NCBI GenBank assembly: GCA_016713115.1
Contig: JADJPU010000001.1
Coordinates: 868,001-932,000 of the forward strand
Reading direction: 5' to 3'
DNA length: 64,000 nt
Source of the DNA: Cellvibrionales bacterium
GTDB taxonomy: Bacteria; Pseudomonadota; Gammaproteobacteria; Pseudomonadales; UBA7239
Positions 47,928 through 57,836 of the stretch are shown here, one piece after another. The notes beneath the pieces were generated by a model that was not told the origin of the DNA, searched no databases, and was given only the letters and a program-made list of their open reading frames with translations. Numbering within the stretch: position 1 is the first letter of the stretch; every line of letters starts with the position of its first letter. The position numbers and the translations under genes were made by a program.

Positions 47928-49391
47928 ATGAAACTGCTTTCTCCAGATACTCAAGAACAAAGGTCATTAGAAAAATTTTTGCCCTTCTTAATCATTTTTT
48001 CTGTATGGGCAATCGCGCGCAGCTATGTGTACTACTACAACTGGCCTTATTTTCTAGAAGATAACGCAGATTATTCTTCGTTCTACATGTGGTATCTGCC
48101 CACCGATATTATTCAGCATCGATTTTTAGATTCTATGGTGTATCTGCGTGGCGAACCGCCACTACCACAATTTATTCTTGGTTTATTGATGAAAGGCTTT
48201 GGTTGGCCCTTTTTAATTCCAGTGGATTCCTTTTTCTTGTCAGCTCTCACTCTTCTCACTGCATGGATGATGTATGCCGTTCTGGTGCGCTACCATTTTT
48301 TGCCCGCGCTTTCTACTATACTGGCAGCAGCGTGGTGCATGTACCCCGCCAACCTCAGCGTAGAAGTGTACGCATTCCCTACCGCTCTCTACGAGGCATT
48401 ACCCAGTTTTATTTTTGTATTATCGCTATGGCTGTGCCTGCGATGTTTTTCTAATCCACGGATGTCAAACATCTGGCTCTTTGGTTTGGCTGGCGCGATG
48501 CTATCGATGTCTCGCTCCACTTTATCGTGGATATTCATACTACCACTCCTCATTTCTTTTTTACTGCCAGGCAATAAAGCACGGATTTTGGCTGGTTGCC
48601 TTGCCATTATTTTTCAGTTGCTATGGTCATTAAAAAATTATTCTGTTTATGGGCAGTTTCATTTAGAAACATCATCCGATGTAGGGCAAAATATTTTTAG
48701 CGCTGTACTCAACACGGGCCACATCAATGGCTTTTTAGAATACAGTAAACAAAAAAATCCCAACGATACATTTACCTTGTATGGCATTCCGTGTTTATTG
48801 GCCTATGACGAAAAGTGCTTAAAACAACAATTGCCTGATGTTCAGCACTTGGATGATGCGCTAAGAGAAAAATTACCCAGTAAAGAACCTTTGTACGGCG
48901 AAACCTATTACCAGCATGCACTATCTCAAAAAGTAAAACCCCTCTATGCCGATTATTTGCTGCACAACCCCATAGCTGCACTTAATATCTTACGGCAGTC
49001 ATACCTGCTATTTTGGGGGGATATTTACTGGCGGATTGGCTATATCAAAGGATTGGATACTGACTCCGTCATACTCGGCGTTAATGCGGCCTTTGAGAAA
49101 TACAAATGGCTCAATATTCTCGGCATCCATCTGATTGGTATTCCTGTTTTTCTATTTATCGTCTACTGTGTTTTAAGAGGAAAAACCAATAATCAGCGAG
49201 TGGCTTTTCTCTATGCTTTTTTAGGGTATGTATATGTGGCCACAATCTCTTCACTGGGTGAATACACCGAAAATACCCGCTACCGTGTTGATGTTGAAGC
49301 GCTGGTTTGGCTACTGCCCTTTATGGCATGGCGCTGTATGCGGTCTGCTTTTTTGCAGCGCACTCTCGCACAAAGCCCGCTCGACCAATGA
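47928..49391 (+). CDS. Polytopic membrane protein, possibly GT-C type glycosyltransferase
   Basis: The 487-residue protein has about ten membrane helices and an extracytoplasmic segment around residues 235-345. Early in the chain NWPYFLEDNADYSSFY sits before the second helix, a position where GT-C enzymes such as ArnT carry catalytic acidic residues, but no signature is firm. The gene is somewhat AT-rich (many TTTTTA runs). It occupies the place between tonB and ruvX where Pseudomonas has yqgE, and its stop overlaps the ruvX ATG (ATGA at 49388), so it is built into the operon. Function is not known. Confidence 0.6.
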   Translation: MKLLSPDTQEQRSLEKFLPFLIIFSVWAIARSYVYYYNWPYFLEDNADYSSFYMWYLPTDIIQHRFLDSMVYLRGEPPLPQFILGLLMKGFGWPFLIPVDSFFLSALTLLTAWMMYAVLVRYHFLPALSTILAAAWCMYPANLSVEVYAFPTALYEALPSFIFVLSLWLCLRCFSNPRMSNIWLFGLAGAMLSMSRSTLSWIFILPLLISFLLPGNKARILAGCLAIIFQLLWSLKNYSVYGQFHLETSSDVGQNIFSAVLNTGHINGFLEYSKQKNPNDTFTLYGIPCLLAYDEKCLKQQLPDVQHLDDALREKLPSKEPLYGETYYQHALSQKVKPLYADYLLHNPIAALNILRQSYLLFWGDIYWRIGYIKGLDTDSVILGVNAAFEKYKWLNILGIHLIGIPVFLFIVYCVLRGKTNNQRVAFLYAFLGYVYVATISSLGEYTENTRYRVDVEALVWLLPFMAWRCMRSAFLQRTLAQSPLDQ

Positions 49392-49822
49392 GCGCGCTGA
49401 CTCTCCTTGCATTTGATTACGGCTTACGCCATATCGGTGTTGCAGTGGGGCAAACATTAATCTCCAGTAGCAATCCTGCTGGCATTGTGCGCGCGCGCGA
49501 CGGCGTGCCGGACTGGAACGCCGTCGCAAAACTGATCAAGGAGTGGCAGCCGCAGTTGTTACTGGTGGGTTTGCCACTGAACATGGATGGCACAGACAGT
49601 CCGATGTCGCTGCGTGCGCGCAAGTTTTCGCGTCAACTGCAAGAAAAACACAAAGTTGCGGTGGAGTTGGTCGACGAACGCTTAAGCAGTTTTGCCGCCA
49701 AACAAACGCGCAAAGAAACGCAGAGTAGTATAGATTTTGGTAGAGATACTGTAGACGCCGAAGCCGCTTGTATTATCCTGCAGGATTACTACAACCGCAC
49801 TCCGGCTACGCCACAACAGTAG
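49388..49822 (+). CDS. ruvX: RuvX/YqgF, putative pre-16S rRNA nuclease
   Basis: The family carries an RNase H-like fold and takes part in maturing the 5' end of 16S rRNA. From MSALTLLAFDYGLRHIGVAV the protein has 144 residues. Marks are FDYGLRHIGVAVGQ with the first catalytic Asp, LVGLPLNMDG, VELVDERLSS and VDAEAACIIL with the last acidic residue. The ATG overlaps the stop of the upstream gene by four bases. The frame opens earlier at 49307 inside that gene. It converges with tolC, 3 bases apart. Confidence 0.95.
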   Translation: MSALTLLAFDYGLRHIGVAVGQTLISSSNPAGIVRARDGVPDWNAVAKLIKEWQPQLLLVGLPLNMDGTDSPMSLRARKFSRQLQEKHKVAVELVDERLSSFAAKQTRKETQSSIDFGRDTVDAEAACIILQDYYNRTPATPQQ

Positions 49823-49825
49823 TGG

Positions 49826-51247
49826 TTATTTAAAATGATTTCGGTCGTAACTTTTTTCCGGTTCCATCCACTGATTTAGCGTCAGCACATTGGCATCAGT
49901 CAGCGTACCGGCAGTTTGCAGCAAACGCAGTGTGTCCAAAATAAACTGATAGCGTGCCGTGGAGTAAGAAAGCTTCACGCGATACAAGCGCTGCTCTGCA
50001 TCCAGCAAATCAACAATATTGCGTGTGCCAACCTCATAACCGGCTTGCGTGGCATCCAATGCACTTTGCGCTGACACAATGGCCTGCTTCTGCGCAGCCA
50101 CGCGTTGAATATCTGTTGTGACTGCCAAATGGTACGAACGCGCGCCCTGTACCACAGAACGCTGACTGTCCGTTAATTGTTCTTCCGCGGCAATTTGTTG
50201 TTGATACGCTTGGCGACGCGCAGCACTGACACCGCCGCCACTGTACAAAGGAATGCGCAAATTCAATGCAACAGTGTTGCCATTCATGTCGTCATTCATA
50301 GAGCCAAAACCATTGCCGTAATTGATGTCGCCATCGCTATTGCTGTGTTGGAAAGAGCCATACAAAGTCGGCAAATGCGCTGAGCGGCGTGCTTTAGCAT
50401 TTTCACGCGAAGCATCCACTGCGAGCGTTGCCACACTCAACCTAGGGTTGTTTTCTAACGCCAATTTTTCCCATTCAGCTTGCGCTTCTGGCTGTAACAT
50501 TTTTACCGGAAGGTCTGCTGACAAAGGTGCAATTTTTTCGACGCGTTGACCGGTGAGTTGTTCAACTGCTTCAAACGCTATACCGATATTACCGAGCGCG
50601 CTCAAGGTCTCAACATGTGTGCTGTCGAAAGTTGCTTGCGATTCCTGTACATCGGTAATGGCTATTAGGCCAACATCAAATCGCTGTTTTGCTTGCTCCA
50701 ATTGGCGTTCTATCGCTTTTTCTTGCGCCAATGCGGTTTGATATGTGTCGATTGCATGCAGCACACCAATGTAGACATCGACCACACGCACCATAAATTC
50801 CATTTCATCGACGCGATACTGGGCATCGGCTTGTTCACCTATTTTTTTCCCTTTTTGGAAGTCGTACCACTGCTCCATATTGAACAGCGTTTGTGTAACC
50901 GTAAGATTGCTGCTGGTGATGTTGGAGCGCACATTGTCACAATCGCTAACGCCTGTACTTGCTCCGGAACAGCGATAGCCCTGAATGTGATTTTTGGATT
51001 TCGACTTTGTTGCGCCCAGTTCTGCTTGTGGTAATAACGGCGCTTTATAGATATTGCCCGTCTCGCGTCCCGCTGCCGCCTGTGCTGCCTGCGATTTCAA
51101 ACGCGCATCATTTTGTCGCGCACTTTGAAAAACCTGTTCCAGCGTTTCGGCGTGCAACGCACCACTCATAGAAACGCACAACAGCGCCAGCGCACTCGCT
51201 TGTAAAATCTTTTTTTGCCAGCCCAATTTTTGCACATTACGCAGCAT
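49826..51247 (-). CDS. tolC: TolC family outer-membrane channel
   Basis: TolC forms the trimeric outer-membrane/periplasmic duct for type I secretion and efflux pumps. From MLRNVQKLGWQKKILQASAL at 51247 the protein has 473 residues, a signal peptide ending at SGALHA, and two repeated halves of helices and strands: TLEQVFQSARQNDARLKSQA in the first and NTVALNLRIPLYSGGGVSAAR followed by GYEVGTRNIVDLLDAEQRLY in the second. The tail ends after LNQWMEPE. It has an insert CSGASTGVSDCDN with two Cys, perhaps a loop disulfide. A longer open frame to 51391 is unlikely to be used. Divergent from thiD. Confidence 0.93.
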   Translation of the reverse strand: MLRNVQKLGWQKKILQASALALLCVSMSGALHAETLEQVFQSARQNDARLKSQAAQAAAGRETGNIYKAPLLPQAELGATKSKSKNHIQGYRCSGASTGVSDCDNVRSNITSSNLTVTQTLFNMEQWYDFQKGKKIGEQADAQYRVDEMEFMVRVVDVYIGVLHAIDTYQTALAQEKAIERQLEQAKQRFDVGLIAITDVQESQATFDSTHVETLSALGNIGIAFEAVEQLTGQRVEKIAPLSADLPVKMLQPEAQAEWEKLALENNPRLSVATLAVDASRENAKARRSAHLPTLYGSFQHSNSDGDINYGNGFGSMNDDMNGNTVALNLRIPLYSGGGVSAARRQAYQQQIAAEEQLTDSQRSVVQGARSYHLAVTTDIQRVAAQKQAIVSAQSALDATQAGYEVGTRNIVDLLDAEQRLYRVKLSYSTARYQFILDTLRLLQTAGTLTDANVLTLNQWMEPEKSYDRNHFK

Positions 51248-51390
51248 ATCTATTTCTCGTGAGAGCCATTGGTGTGAGTCGGTCAGTCTAGCAAAGGACC
51301 GCTCCCTATAGGTGCAGGCTGTTTTAAGGGATAACCGTGAGAGCATTCGCTCGTGAACACCTCTTGAGCCAGTGCTACACTGCCTCACCA

Positions 51391-51466
51391 TTGCTCGGGG
51401 TGCTGCAATTTGCGGCTGAGAGAAACCCGTCCACCTGATCCGGATAATGCCGGCGTAGGAAAGCAG
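51391..51466 (+). ncRNA. TPP riboswitch (THI element)
   Basis: The conserved parts are in order: GGGGTGC at 51397-51403, CTGAGA at 51417-51422, ACCC at 51425-51428, ACCTGATCCGGATAATGCCGGCG ending near 51455 in pieces typical of the pyrophosphate sensor helix, and GTAGGAA at 51455-51461. TTGCT (51391-51395) can pair with AGCAG (51462-51466) as P1. The AGGA at 51457-51460 lies in the aptamer 11 bases before the thiD ATG, and no terminator stem follows, so TPP probably blocks ribosome binding. Confidence 0.93.
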
Positions 51467-51471
51467 AAACC

Positions 51472-52311
51472 ATGTCGCAGCCCTCTGAACAAACCACCCC
51501 GCCCCGCGTACTGAGCATCGCCGGTTCAGACAGCAGCGGCGGCGCGGGCATTCAAGCCGACCTCAAAACTATCAGCGCCTGCGGTGCTTACGCACTCACC
51601 GCCATCACCGCCATCACGGCACAAGATCCTGATGGTGTGCAAGCCGTGTGGCCTGTCAGCGAAGAACAACTGCGCCAGCAGATCGACTGCGCGCTGCGCT
51701 ACACCCCCGCCGCCATCAAGCTGGGCATGCTCGGCAACGCCGCCTTGGTGCAGGTGGTGTGCGACTGTTTAGCCGCGCAGCCGCACATCCCCGTGATTGC
51801 CGACACCGTGATCCGCGCCAGCAGCGGTGCTGCGCTGTTGGATGATGCCGGCGTACAACTGCTGCGCGACCACTTGCTGCCGCGCACCCAGCTCATCACC
51901 CCCAATCGTCAAGAAGCGCGCGCATTATTTGGCGATGACGATGAGCGCACACTGCAAACTTGGGTACGACAACACCGAGTGCCGCTGTTGCTGACCGGTG
52001 GCGACAGCGGTTTGAGTATCGCTGACGAGCCGCGCTTCTGCACCGATGTGTTGATTACGGCGGACACTATCGAACACCTCACTGCGCCGCGCATCGACAC
52101 AGCCAATCATCACGGCACCGGTTGCACGCTGAGTGCAGCCTTGGCGAGTTTTATCGCGCACGGTTTTTCAGTAGTGGAAGCTGTGCAATACGCGCGCCAG
52201 TTTGTGCAACAGGCGTTGCGCGCTAGTGCAACACAACGCTGGCCCGGCCACGGACCACTGCATCACTTTTTTGCTTTCGGCCAACGCGCCGTTTCGGAGA
52301 CTGCACCATGA
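51472..52311 (+). CDS. thiD: Hydroxymethylpyrimidine/phosphomethylpyrimidine kinase
   Basis: ThiD phosphorylates HMP and HMP-P to HMP-PP for thiamine synthesis. The 279-residue protein has the ribokinase-fold marks VLSIAGSDSSGGAGIQADLK at the N-terminus, ALTAITAITAQ, LLLTGGDSG and the catalytic HHGTGCTLSAALASF. It is directly under the TPP riboswitch, and its last codons overlap the thiC ATG (ATGA). No ThiE domain is fused, so the thiamine-phosphate synthase must lie elsewhere. Confidence 0.95.
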   Translation: MSQPSEQTTPPRVLSIAGSDSSGGAGIQADLKTISACGAYALTAITAITAQDPDGVQAVWPVSEEQLRQQIDCALRYTPAAIKLGMLGNAALVQVVCDCLAAQPHIPVIADTVIRASSGAALLDDAGVQLLRDHLLPRTQLITPNRQEARALFGDDDERTLQTWVRQHRVPLLLTGGDSGLSIADEPRFCTDVLITADTIEHLTAPRIDTANHHGTGCTLSAALASFIAHGFSVVEAVQYARQFVQQALRASATQRWPGHGPLHHFFAFGQRAVSETAP

Positions 52312-54214
52312 CACCACCTATCGCCGCTGAAAAAATGCTGTCGGATACCGCACAAGTGGATTCCGCATCCGTTGCGCCTTTATCCGGCTCGCGCAAAATT
52401 TATCTCACCGGCAGCCGCCCCGATATTCGCGTGCCGATGCGCGAAATTTCACTGACGGATACGCAACTCGCCAACGGCGTAGAAAAAAATGCGCCGATAC
52501 GCGTGTACGACACTTCCGGCCCTTACACCGATCCCGCTGTCAAAATTGATGTGCGCCAAGGCTTGCCCGATGTGCGCAGCGCGTGGATTTTGGAGCGCGA
52601 TGACACCGAATTGCTGCAAGGTTCCAGCTCGACTTACACCAACGAGCGATTGAGCGACAGCAATCTTGCACATTTGCGTTTTCGCCATTTGCGCGTGCCG
52701 CGCCGCGCCAAAGCGGGGAAAAATGTGTCGCAGATGCACTACGCAAGGCAAGGCATCATCACGCCGGAAATGGAATACATTGCGATTCGCGAGAATATGA
52801 AGCGCGCGCAATTAGCCGAAGCCGCTGCGCTGGATTATCAACACGCCGGTCACTCATTCGGCGCGGCGATTCCGAAAGAAATTACGCCAGAGTTTGTGCG
52901 CGAAGAAATAGCGCGCGGTCGCGCAATTATTCCGGCCAACATCAACCATGTGGAATTGGAGCCAATGATTATTGGCCGCAATTTTTTGGTAAAAATTAAC
53001 GGCAATATCGGAAACTCGGCGCTTGGCTCTTCCATCGAAGAAGAAGTCGCCAAATTGACCTGGGGTATCCGCTGGGGTGCGGACACCATGATGGATTTGT
53101 CCACCGGCAAAAATATTCACGAAACGCGCGAGTGGATTATTCGCATTCACCCGTGCCGGTGGGCACGGTGCCCATTTATCAAGCCCTAGAAAAAGTGGAT
53201 GGCATTGCAGAAAACTTAACTTGGGAAATTTTCCGCGACACTTTGATTGAGCAAGCAGAACAGGGCGTGGATTATTTCACGATTCACGCTGGTGTGTTGT
53301 TGCGCTATGTACCGCTCACCGCCAATCGCACTACGGGTATTGTGTCGCGCGGCGGTTCTATTATGGCGAAGTGGTGTCTCGCGCATCACAAAGAAAATTT
53401 TCTGTACACTCACTTCGAAGAAATCTGCGAAATCATGAAAGCCTACGACGTGAGTTTTTCACTCGGCGATGGCTTGCGCCCAGGCTCGGTTGCCGATGCC
53501 AACGACGCCGCACAATTTGGCGAATTGGAAACACTAGGCGAATTGACGCAAATTGCATGGAAACACGATGTGCAAGTGATGATTGAAGGGCCTGGCCATG
53601 TGCCGATGCACATGGTGAAAGAAAATATGGACAAGCAATTAAAGCATTGCGACGAAGCGCCGTTTTACACACTGGGGCCACTGGTCACCGATATCGCGCC
53701 CGGTTACGACCACATCACTTCCGGCATCGGCGCGGCAATGATCGGCTGGTTTGGTTGCGCGATGCTGTGTTATGTCACACCGAAAGAACATTTGGGCTTG
53801 CCTAACAAAGAAGATGTAAAAACCGGCATCATCACTTACAAAATTGCGGCGCACGCGGCTGATCTCGCCAAAGGGCATCCTGGCGCGCAATTGCGTGACA
53901 ATGCATTGTCTAAAGCGCGTTTCGAGTTTCGTTGGGAAGATCAATTCAATTTGGGATTAGACCCAGATACCGCGCGTAGTTTCCACGACGAAACCCTGCC
54001 GAAAGAATCGGCGAAAGTCGCGCATTTTTGTTCGATGTGCGGACCAAAGTTTTGCTCCATGAAAATCACGCAAGATGTGCGCGATTACGCCGCCTCACAA
54101 GGCTACGATGTCAAAGGCGCGGATACAGTGCGCATGATTGATGTAGAAAATGAAATGGCGGAGAAATCGCGTGAGTTCCGCGAAACCGGCAGCGCGATTT
54201 ATCACAAAGTGTGA
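52308..54214 (+). pseudogene. thiC: Phosphomethylpyrimidine synthase ThiC, frame broken by one base
   Basis: ThiC is a radical-SAM enzyme that rearranges aminoimidazole ribotide to HMP-P. The first frame runs 52308 to about 53144 and ends the conserved ETREWIIR; one missing A (CGCATTC for CGCAATTC at about 53145) would give REWIIRNSPVPVGTVPIYQ, and the second frame carries on to 54214. It includes the 4Fe-4S motif CSMCGPKFC near the C-terminus. Repaired length is 635 residues, normal for the family, and every other block is intact (RQGIITPEMEYIAIREN; DGLRPGSVADANDAAQ). The lesion is not in a long homopolymer. thiC is the second gene under the TPP riboswitch. Confidence 0.9.
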
Positions 54215-54215
54215 C

Positions 54216-54857
54216 ATGCAAGAAAACTTCGATCACACGGATATAAAAATCCAACACACGGAAACCGTGTTCAGCGGTTTCTTTCGTGTGTTGCGCTATC
54301 GTTTAACGCATTCCTTATTCAATGGCGGTTGCAGCGCGCCTATCACGCGCGAATTGTTTGCGCGAGGCGATTCCGTGGGCGTGTTGTTGTATGACGCGCA
54401 GCGCGATTGCGTGACACTGGCGCAACAATTTCGCATTGGCTGTCTCGACAACGAACACGGCGCCTGGGTGTGGGAAGTGGTCGCCGGCATGGTGAAACCG
54501 GATGAAACGGCCGAGGATGTAGCGGTGCGCGAAGTAGCAGAAGAAACGGGACTGCATATCACGGCTGATTGTTTGCAACCCATCGCGCGCTACTACAGCA
54601 GCCCCGGTGGCACGGATGAACGCCTGCAATTGTTTTGCGCATTGTGCGAACTGCCCGAAGATCTCGACGGCATCCACGGCTTGCCCGAAGAGGGCGAAGA
54701 TATTCGCGTGCGCCGCTTTGCCGCGCCCCAAGTGTTTGATGCTATGCTTGCCGGAACAATCAATAACGCCGCGAGCATCATTGCCTTGCAATGGTTGCAG
54801 ATAAATCGAGATGCATTGCGGCAACGAGCGACTCTAAATGATCTACCAGTTCGATAA
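54216..54857 (+). CDS. nudF: ADP-ribose pyrophosphatase (Nudix)
   Basis: NudF hydrolyses ADP-ribose to AMP and ribose-5-phosphate. From MQENFDHTDIKIQHTETVFS the protein has 213 residues and a perfect Nudix box: GMVKPDETAEDVAVREVAEE TG. LAQQFRIG and YYSSPGGTDERL are characteristic of the ADP-ribose subfamily. It starts one base after thiC and overlaps cpdA by 20 bases; nudF-cpdA-yqiA is a known Pseudomonas order. Confidence 0.93.
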   Translation: MQENFDHTDIKIQHTETVFSGFFRVLRYRLTHSLFNGGCSAPITRELFARGDSVGVLLYDAQRDCVTLAQQFRIGCLDNEHGAWVWEVVAGMVKPDETAEDVAVREVAEETGLHITADCLQPIARYYSSPGGTDERLQLFCALCELPEDLDGIHGLPEEGEDIRVRRFAAPQVFDAMLAGTINNAASIIALQWLQINRDALRQRATLNDLPVR

Positions 54858-55659
54858 AGCAGCTCCCATCCATTTGTTACAAATCACGGACTGCCATATC
54901 CACAATGAGCCTCATCGCCTGCTGTCTGGCGTCAACACTTACCACAGCCTCACACAAGTTATTGATGGCGTACTGACCAGCAACAACCAACACGCCGATC
55001 TCGCCTTAATTACGGGCGATCTCACGCACGAAGGCGACGAACGCGCTTATCGCCTGCTACAAGAGCAACTCAACCGTCTGCCTATGCCGTTTTTTTGGCT
55101 GCCCGGCAATCACGACCACTTGGCACCAATGGCGAACACCGCCAGCAGTGAGCGCCAACAAGCGAAACAATTGCTGCTACAGAATTGGCAGATTCTGTTG
55201 CTGGATACGCATGTCGAAGATGAAGTGGGCGGCGCAGTGAGTCAAAGTGAATTAACTTGGCTCGCCACCGCACTGCGCGAACACCCCGACAAGCACGCAG
55301 CTATTTTTATGCACCACCCGCTGTTGCCCGTCGGCTGCGCTTGGTTGGATCCGCAGCGTATCGCCAATGCCGAACAAGTGTTGACGCTGTTTGATAACAC
55401 GCCGCAACTGCGCGTGGTGTGCAACGGCCATGTACACCAAGAAAACGATATACAACGCCTGCGCTACCGTCTGCTGTCTACGCCATCCACCTGCATACAA
55501 TTCAAACGCAATAGCGCAGATTATGCCGAAGATGATTTCCCGCCCGGCTACCGCCGTTTTGTGCTGCACGCCGACGGGAATTTTGAAACAGAAGTGGTGC
55601 GCGTGGGCGAGTTGGTACGCGATGCCAATGCGCCGCGCGGTTACGACGAGTTCAACTGA
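54838..55659 (+). CDS. cpdA: 3',5'-cyclic-AMP phosphodiesterase
   Basis: CpdA breaks down cAMP to AMP. The 273-residue protein is a calcineurin-like phosphoesterase with its metal motifs in order: ITDCHIH, TGDLTHEGD, LPGNHDH, MHHPLLPVG and CNGHVHQE. Length and order match CpdA. cAMP is also an output of the Pil-Chp system in Pseudomonas, so the enzyme may act on the same signal as pilG here; that is inference. It lies between nudF and yqiA. Confidence 0.92.
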   Translation: MIYQFDKAAPIHLLQITDCHIHNEPHRLLSGVNTYHSLTQVIDGVLTSNNQHADLALITGDLTHEGDERAYRLLQEQLNRLPMPFFWLPGNHDHLAPMANTASSERQQAKQLLLQNWQILLLDTHVEDEVGGAVSQSELTWLATALREHPDKHAAIFMHHPLLPVGCAWLDPQRIANAEQVLTLFDNTPQLRVVCNGHVHQENDIQRLRYRLLSTPSTCIQFKRNSADYAEDDFPPGYRRFVLHADGNFETEVVRVGELVRDANAPRGYDEFN

Positions 55660-55669
55660 TTTTTGCAGC

Positions 55670-56254
55670 ATGTCATTTTCTATTGTTTACATACACGGCT
55701 TTAACAGCTCGCCGCAATCGCATAAAGCACAACAATTTCAGCGGTGGATTGCTGCACAGCATCCAGAAATCACACTGCACATCCCAGCGCTCAAACCGTT
55801 TCCGCTGGATGCCATAAAACAGCTAGAAGATTTAACCGCCCTTGCGCCGCAAAACACCGGTTTTATCGGCAGCTCACTGGGCGGCTTTTATGCAGTTTAC
55901 TTGGCAGAAAAATTTCAGGCGCGCGCAGTGTTGATCAATCCTGCTGTGCGTCCGTTTGATTCGCTGGCGCAATACTTAGGCGAGAATAAAAACTTTCACA
56001 CACAAGAAAGTTATGTGTTAACACAGCAACATGTTGATGATTTGCGTGCGCTGTATGTTGCCGCACCTACACATCCTGAGCATTTGCTTCTGCTCACGCA
56101 AACAGGTGATGAAACGCTGAACTTTCGTGAGGCTGTAACGCATTTTCAGCGCAGCCCAGCGGTGATTGAATACGGCGGCGATCACGCTTTTCAACACGCG
56201 GAAAAACATTTTCAACACATGCTGTCTTTTCTACAGCAAACCACTCGCCTCTAA
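55670..56254 (+). CDS. yqiA: YqiA family alpha/beta-hydrolase (esterase)
   Basis: From MSFSIVYIHGFNSSPQSHKA at 55670 the protein has 194 residues. The nucleophile elbow is GSSLGGFYA, an NPAVRPFD strand follows, and EYGGDHAFQH supplies the catalytic His. It is a small serine esterase of unknown natural substrate. The gene follows cpdA by 10 bases; in many relatives parE comes next, but here gshA converges, 3 bases away. Confidence 0.88.
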   Translation: MSFSIVYIHGFNSSPQSHKAQQFQRWIAAQHPEITLHIPALKPFPLDAIKQLEDLTALAPQNTGFIGSSLGGFYAVYLAEKFQARAVLINPAVRPFDSLAQYLGENKNFHTQESYVLTQQHVDDLRALYVAAPTHPEHLLLLTQTGDETLNFREAVTHFQRSPAVIEYGGDHAFQHAEKHFQHMLSFLQQTTRL

Positions 56255-56257
56255 CAA

Positions 56258-57836
56258 TCACACGCCATCGTATTGCGCGTAGTACGCCGCAAGATAGTCT
56301 TCAAAACTTTGCGCTACCGGCTCTGCCTCCGCCGCACTCTGTTGTTGTGAAGAGGCTTGTGCCATATCAACAAAATAGTTCTGTTGTTCTTCTGACAGCG
56401 TCTGCGTAGAAAAATAGTTGGCGTGCTGTTGCGCCAATTCACCAGTCAATTGGAAGAATGATTTTTCAGACGCGCGCATATCCTGCAACACGCGCGCAGA
56501 AGTTGTGAGTTGGTTGTCTCGCAGTTTTTGGTATTGCAAGTCCACGCTATTACTGTAATGCGTGGTTTCGTAGGCGTGATCCAGCAACTGTGCACTCTGT
56601 GAAATTTCATCTTGCATCTGCAGTGCCCACTGCAACACGCTACGCTGCTCGCCACCCACTTCCAGCAGCAAACTGGGATCGCGGCCGCGCTCTACCACCG
56701 CCGCCTGATTGCGCGCCAATTGCACATATTCTTCTTCGTCGGTGAGCGGGCTATCGCTCAGCAAACACCACAACAAAAACACTTCAATAGACATCCATCC
56801 CCAAAGGTAAATACGGATCCAGATCCAAACAGCGCACTTCGATGTATTCCACACCGCGCTCATGCAGGGCGCGGATTGGTGTTTCACCGGATCGCACCAC
56901 ACGCTTGGGACGAATGGTGCTGTAAAACTCGTTTTCGATCTGCAACAAACTGGTGCTGAGTTGTCGATAGTGACCATCAGCATCACGCACACCGATTTTT
57001 TCATACGGCGCGTAAGGCGTTATCAAACCTTTTTTTAGCGTTTGAATATAACTGGGCAAACCGTTGTAGCACACCATCAAAGCGGCTTGCGCATCGCTTT
57101 GATAGCCCAGGCCACCCATGCGCAAAGAAGTAGCAAATGGCAAATGCAAACTATTACCACTGCCATCAAACGACGCCAGATGATGTTGGCGTTCTTGCAC
57201 AAAGCTGGCACACAGCGCCGGTGACGCACCAAATAAATACAACAACAACCATAAGTGACGGCGAAAATTTCGAATCAAATCAAAATAGCGGCGCGTTTTA
57301 AAATCTTGTAACGCGCCGTTGTTGCCTTCTTGTTGTTGCAAAAATACCCAAAACGCATCGGAAAACGAAACATTGTAATGAATGCCGGCAATCGCCTGCA
57401 TGCTTCTACCGTAGCGATGTCCTAAGCCTTCGCGATACGCCGTTTTCATGCGTGCAGTATGTGTGCTGCCGTATTGCGCCAAAGGAATGCTGTTATCACC
57501 GCCCAACACACAAGGCATGCTGGCGGGCCAAATTTTTTCGTTCTGCTGTTGCAATACGCTGTTGGTATAAACATGTATGCGCTGCAGCCACGCCAACGCC
57601 TCTTCCATCGTATTGCACGCCGGCGTAATAAACTCTAACAAGGCTTCGGAAAAATCGGTGGTGATATTGGGATGTTTGAGCGCAGAACCCAAAGCGGCGG
57701 GATGCGCTGTCTGCGCCAAGCTTCCATCTGGCGTAACGCGCAGACTTTCTTTTTCGATACCGCGCCGTATACCGCGCAGCAGTTGATAGCGATCGCCTTG
57801 CTGCAACGCAGAAAAACGCTGTTCAAAAATACTCAT
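56258..57836 (-). pseudogene. gshA: Glutamate-cysteine ligase GshA, frame broken by probable short deletion
   Basis: GshA makes gamma-glutamylcysteine. The first frame (from 57836) encodes GIEKESLRVTPDG, TTDFSEALLEFITPA, PASMPCVLG and RPKRVVRSGETPI, then YIEVRCLDLDPYLPLGMDV and a stop at about 56784. A second frame resumes at SIEVFLLWCLLSDSPLTDEE and goes to 56258. Relatives have about nine residues between GID and the F-LL helix; here about four remain, so roughly 14 bases (2 modulo 3) appear lost near 56790-56800. Adding 14 gives 530 residues, close to Pseudomonas GshA. All catalytic blocks lie before the lesion. The gene overlaps the 118-residue ORF upstream by 4 bases. Confidence 0.85.
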
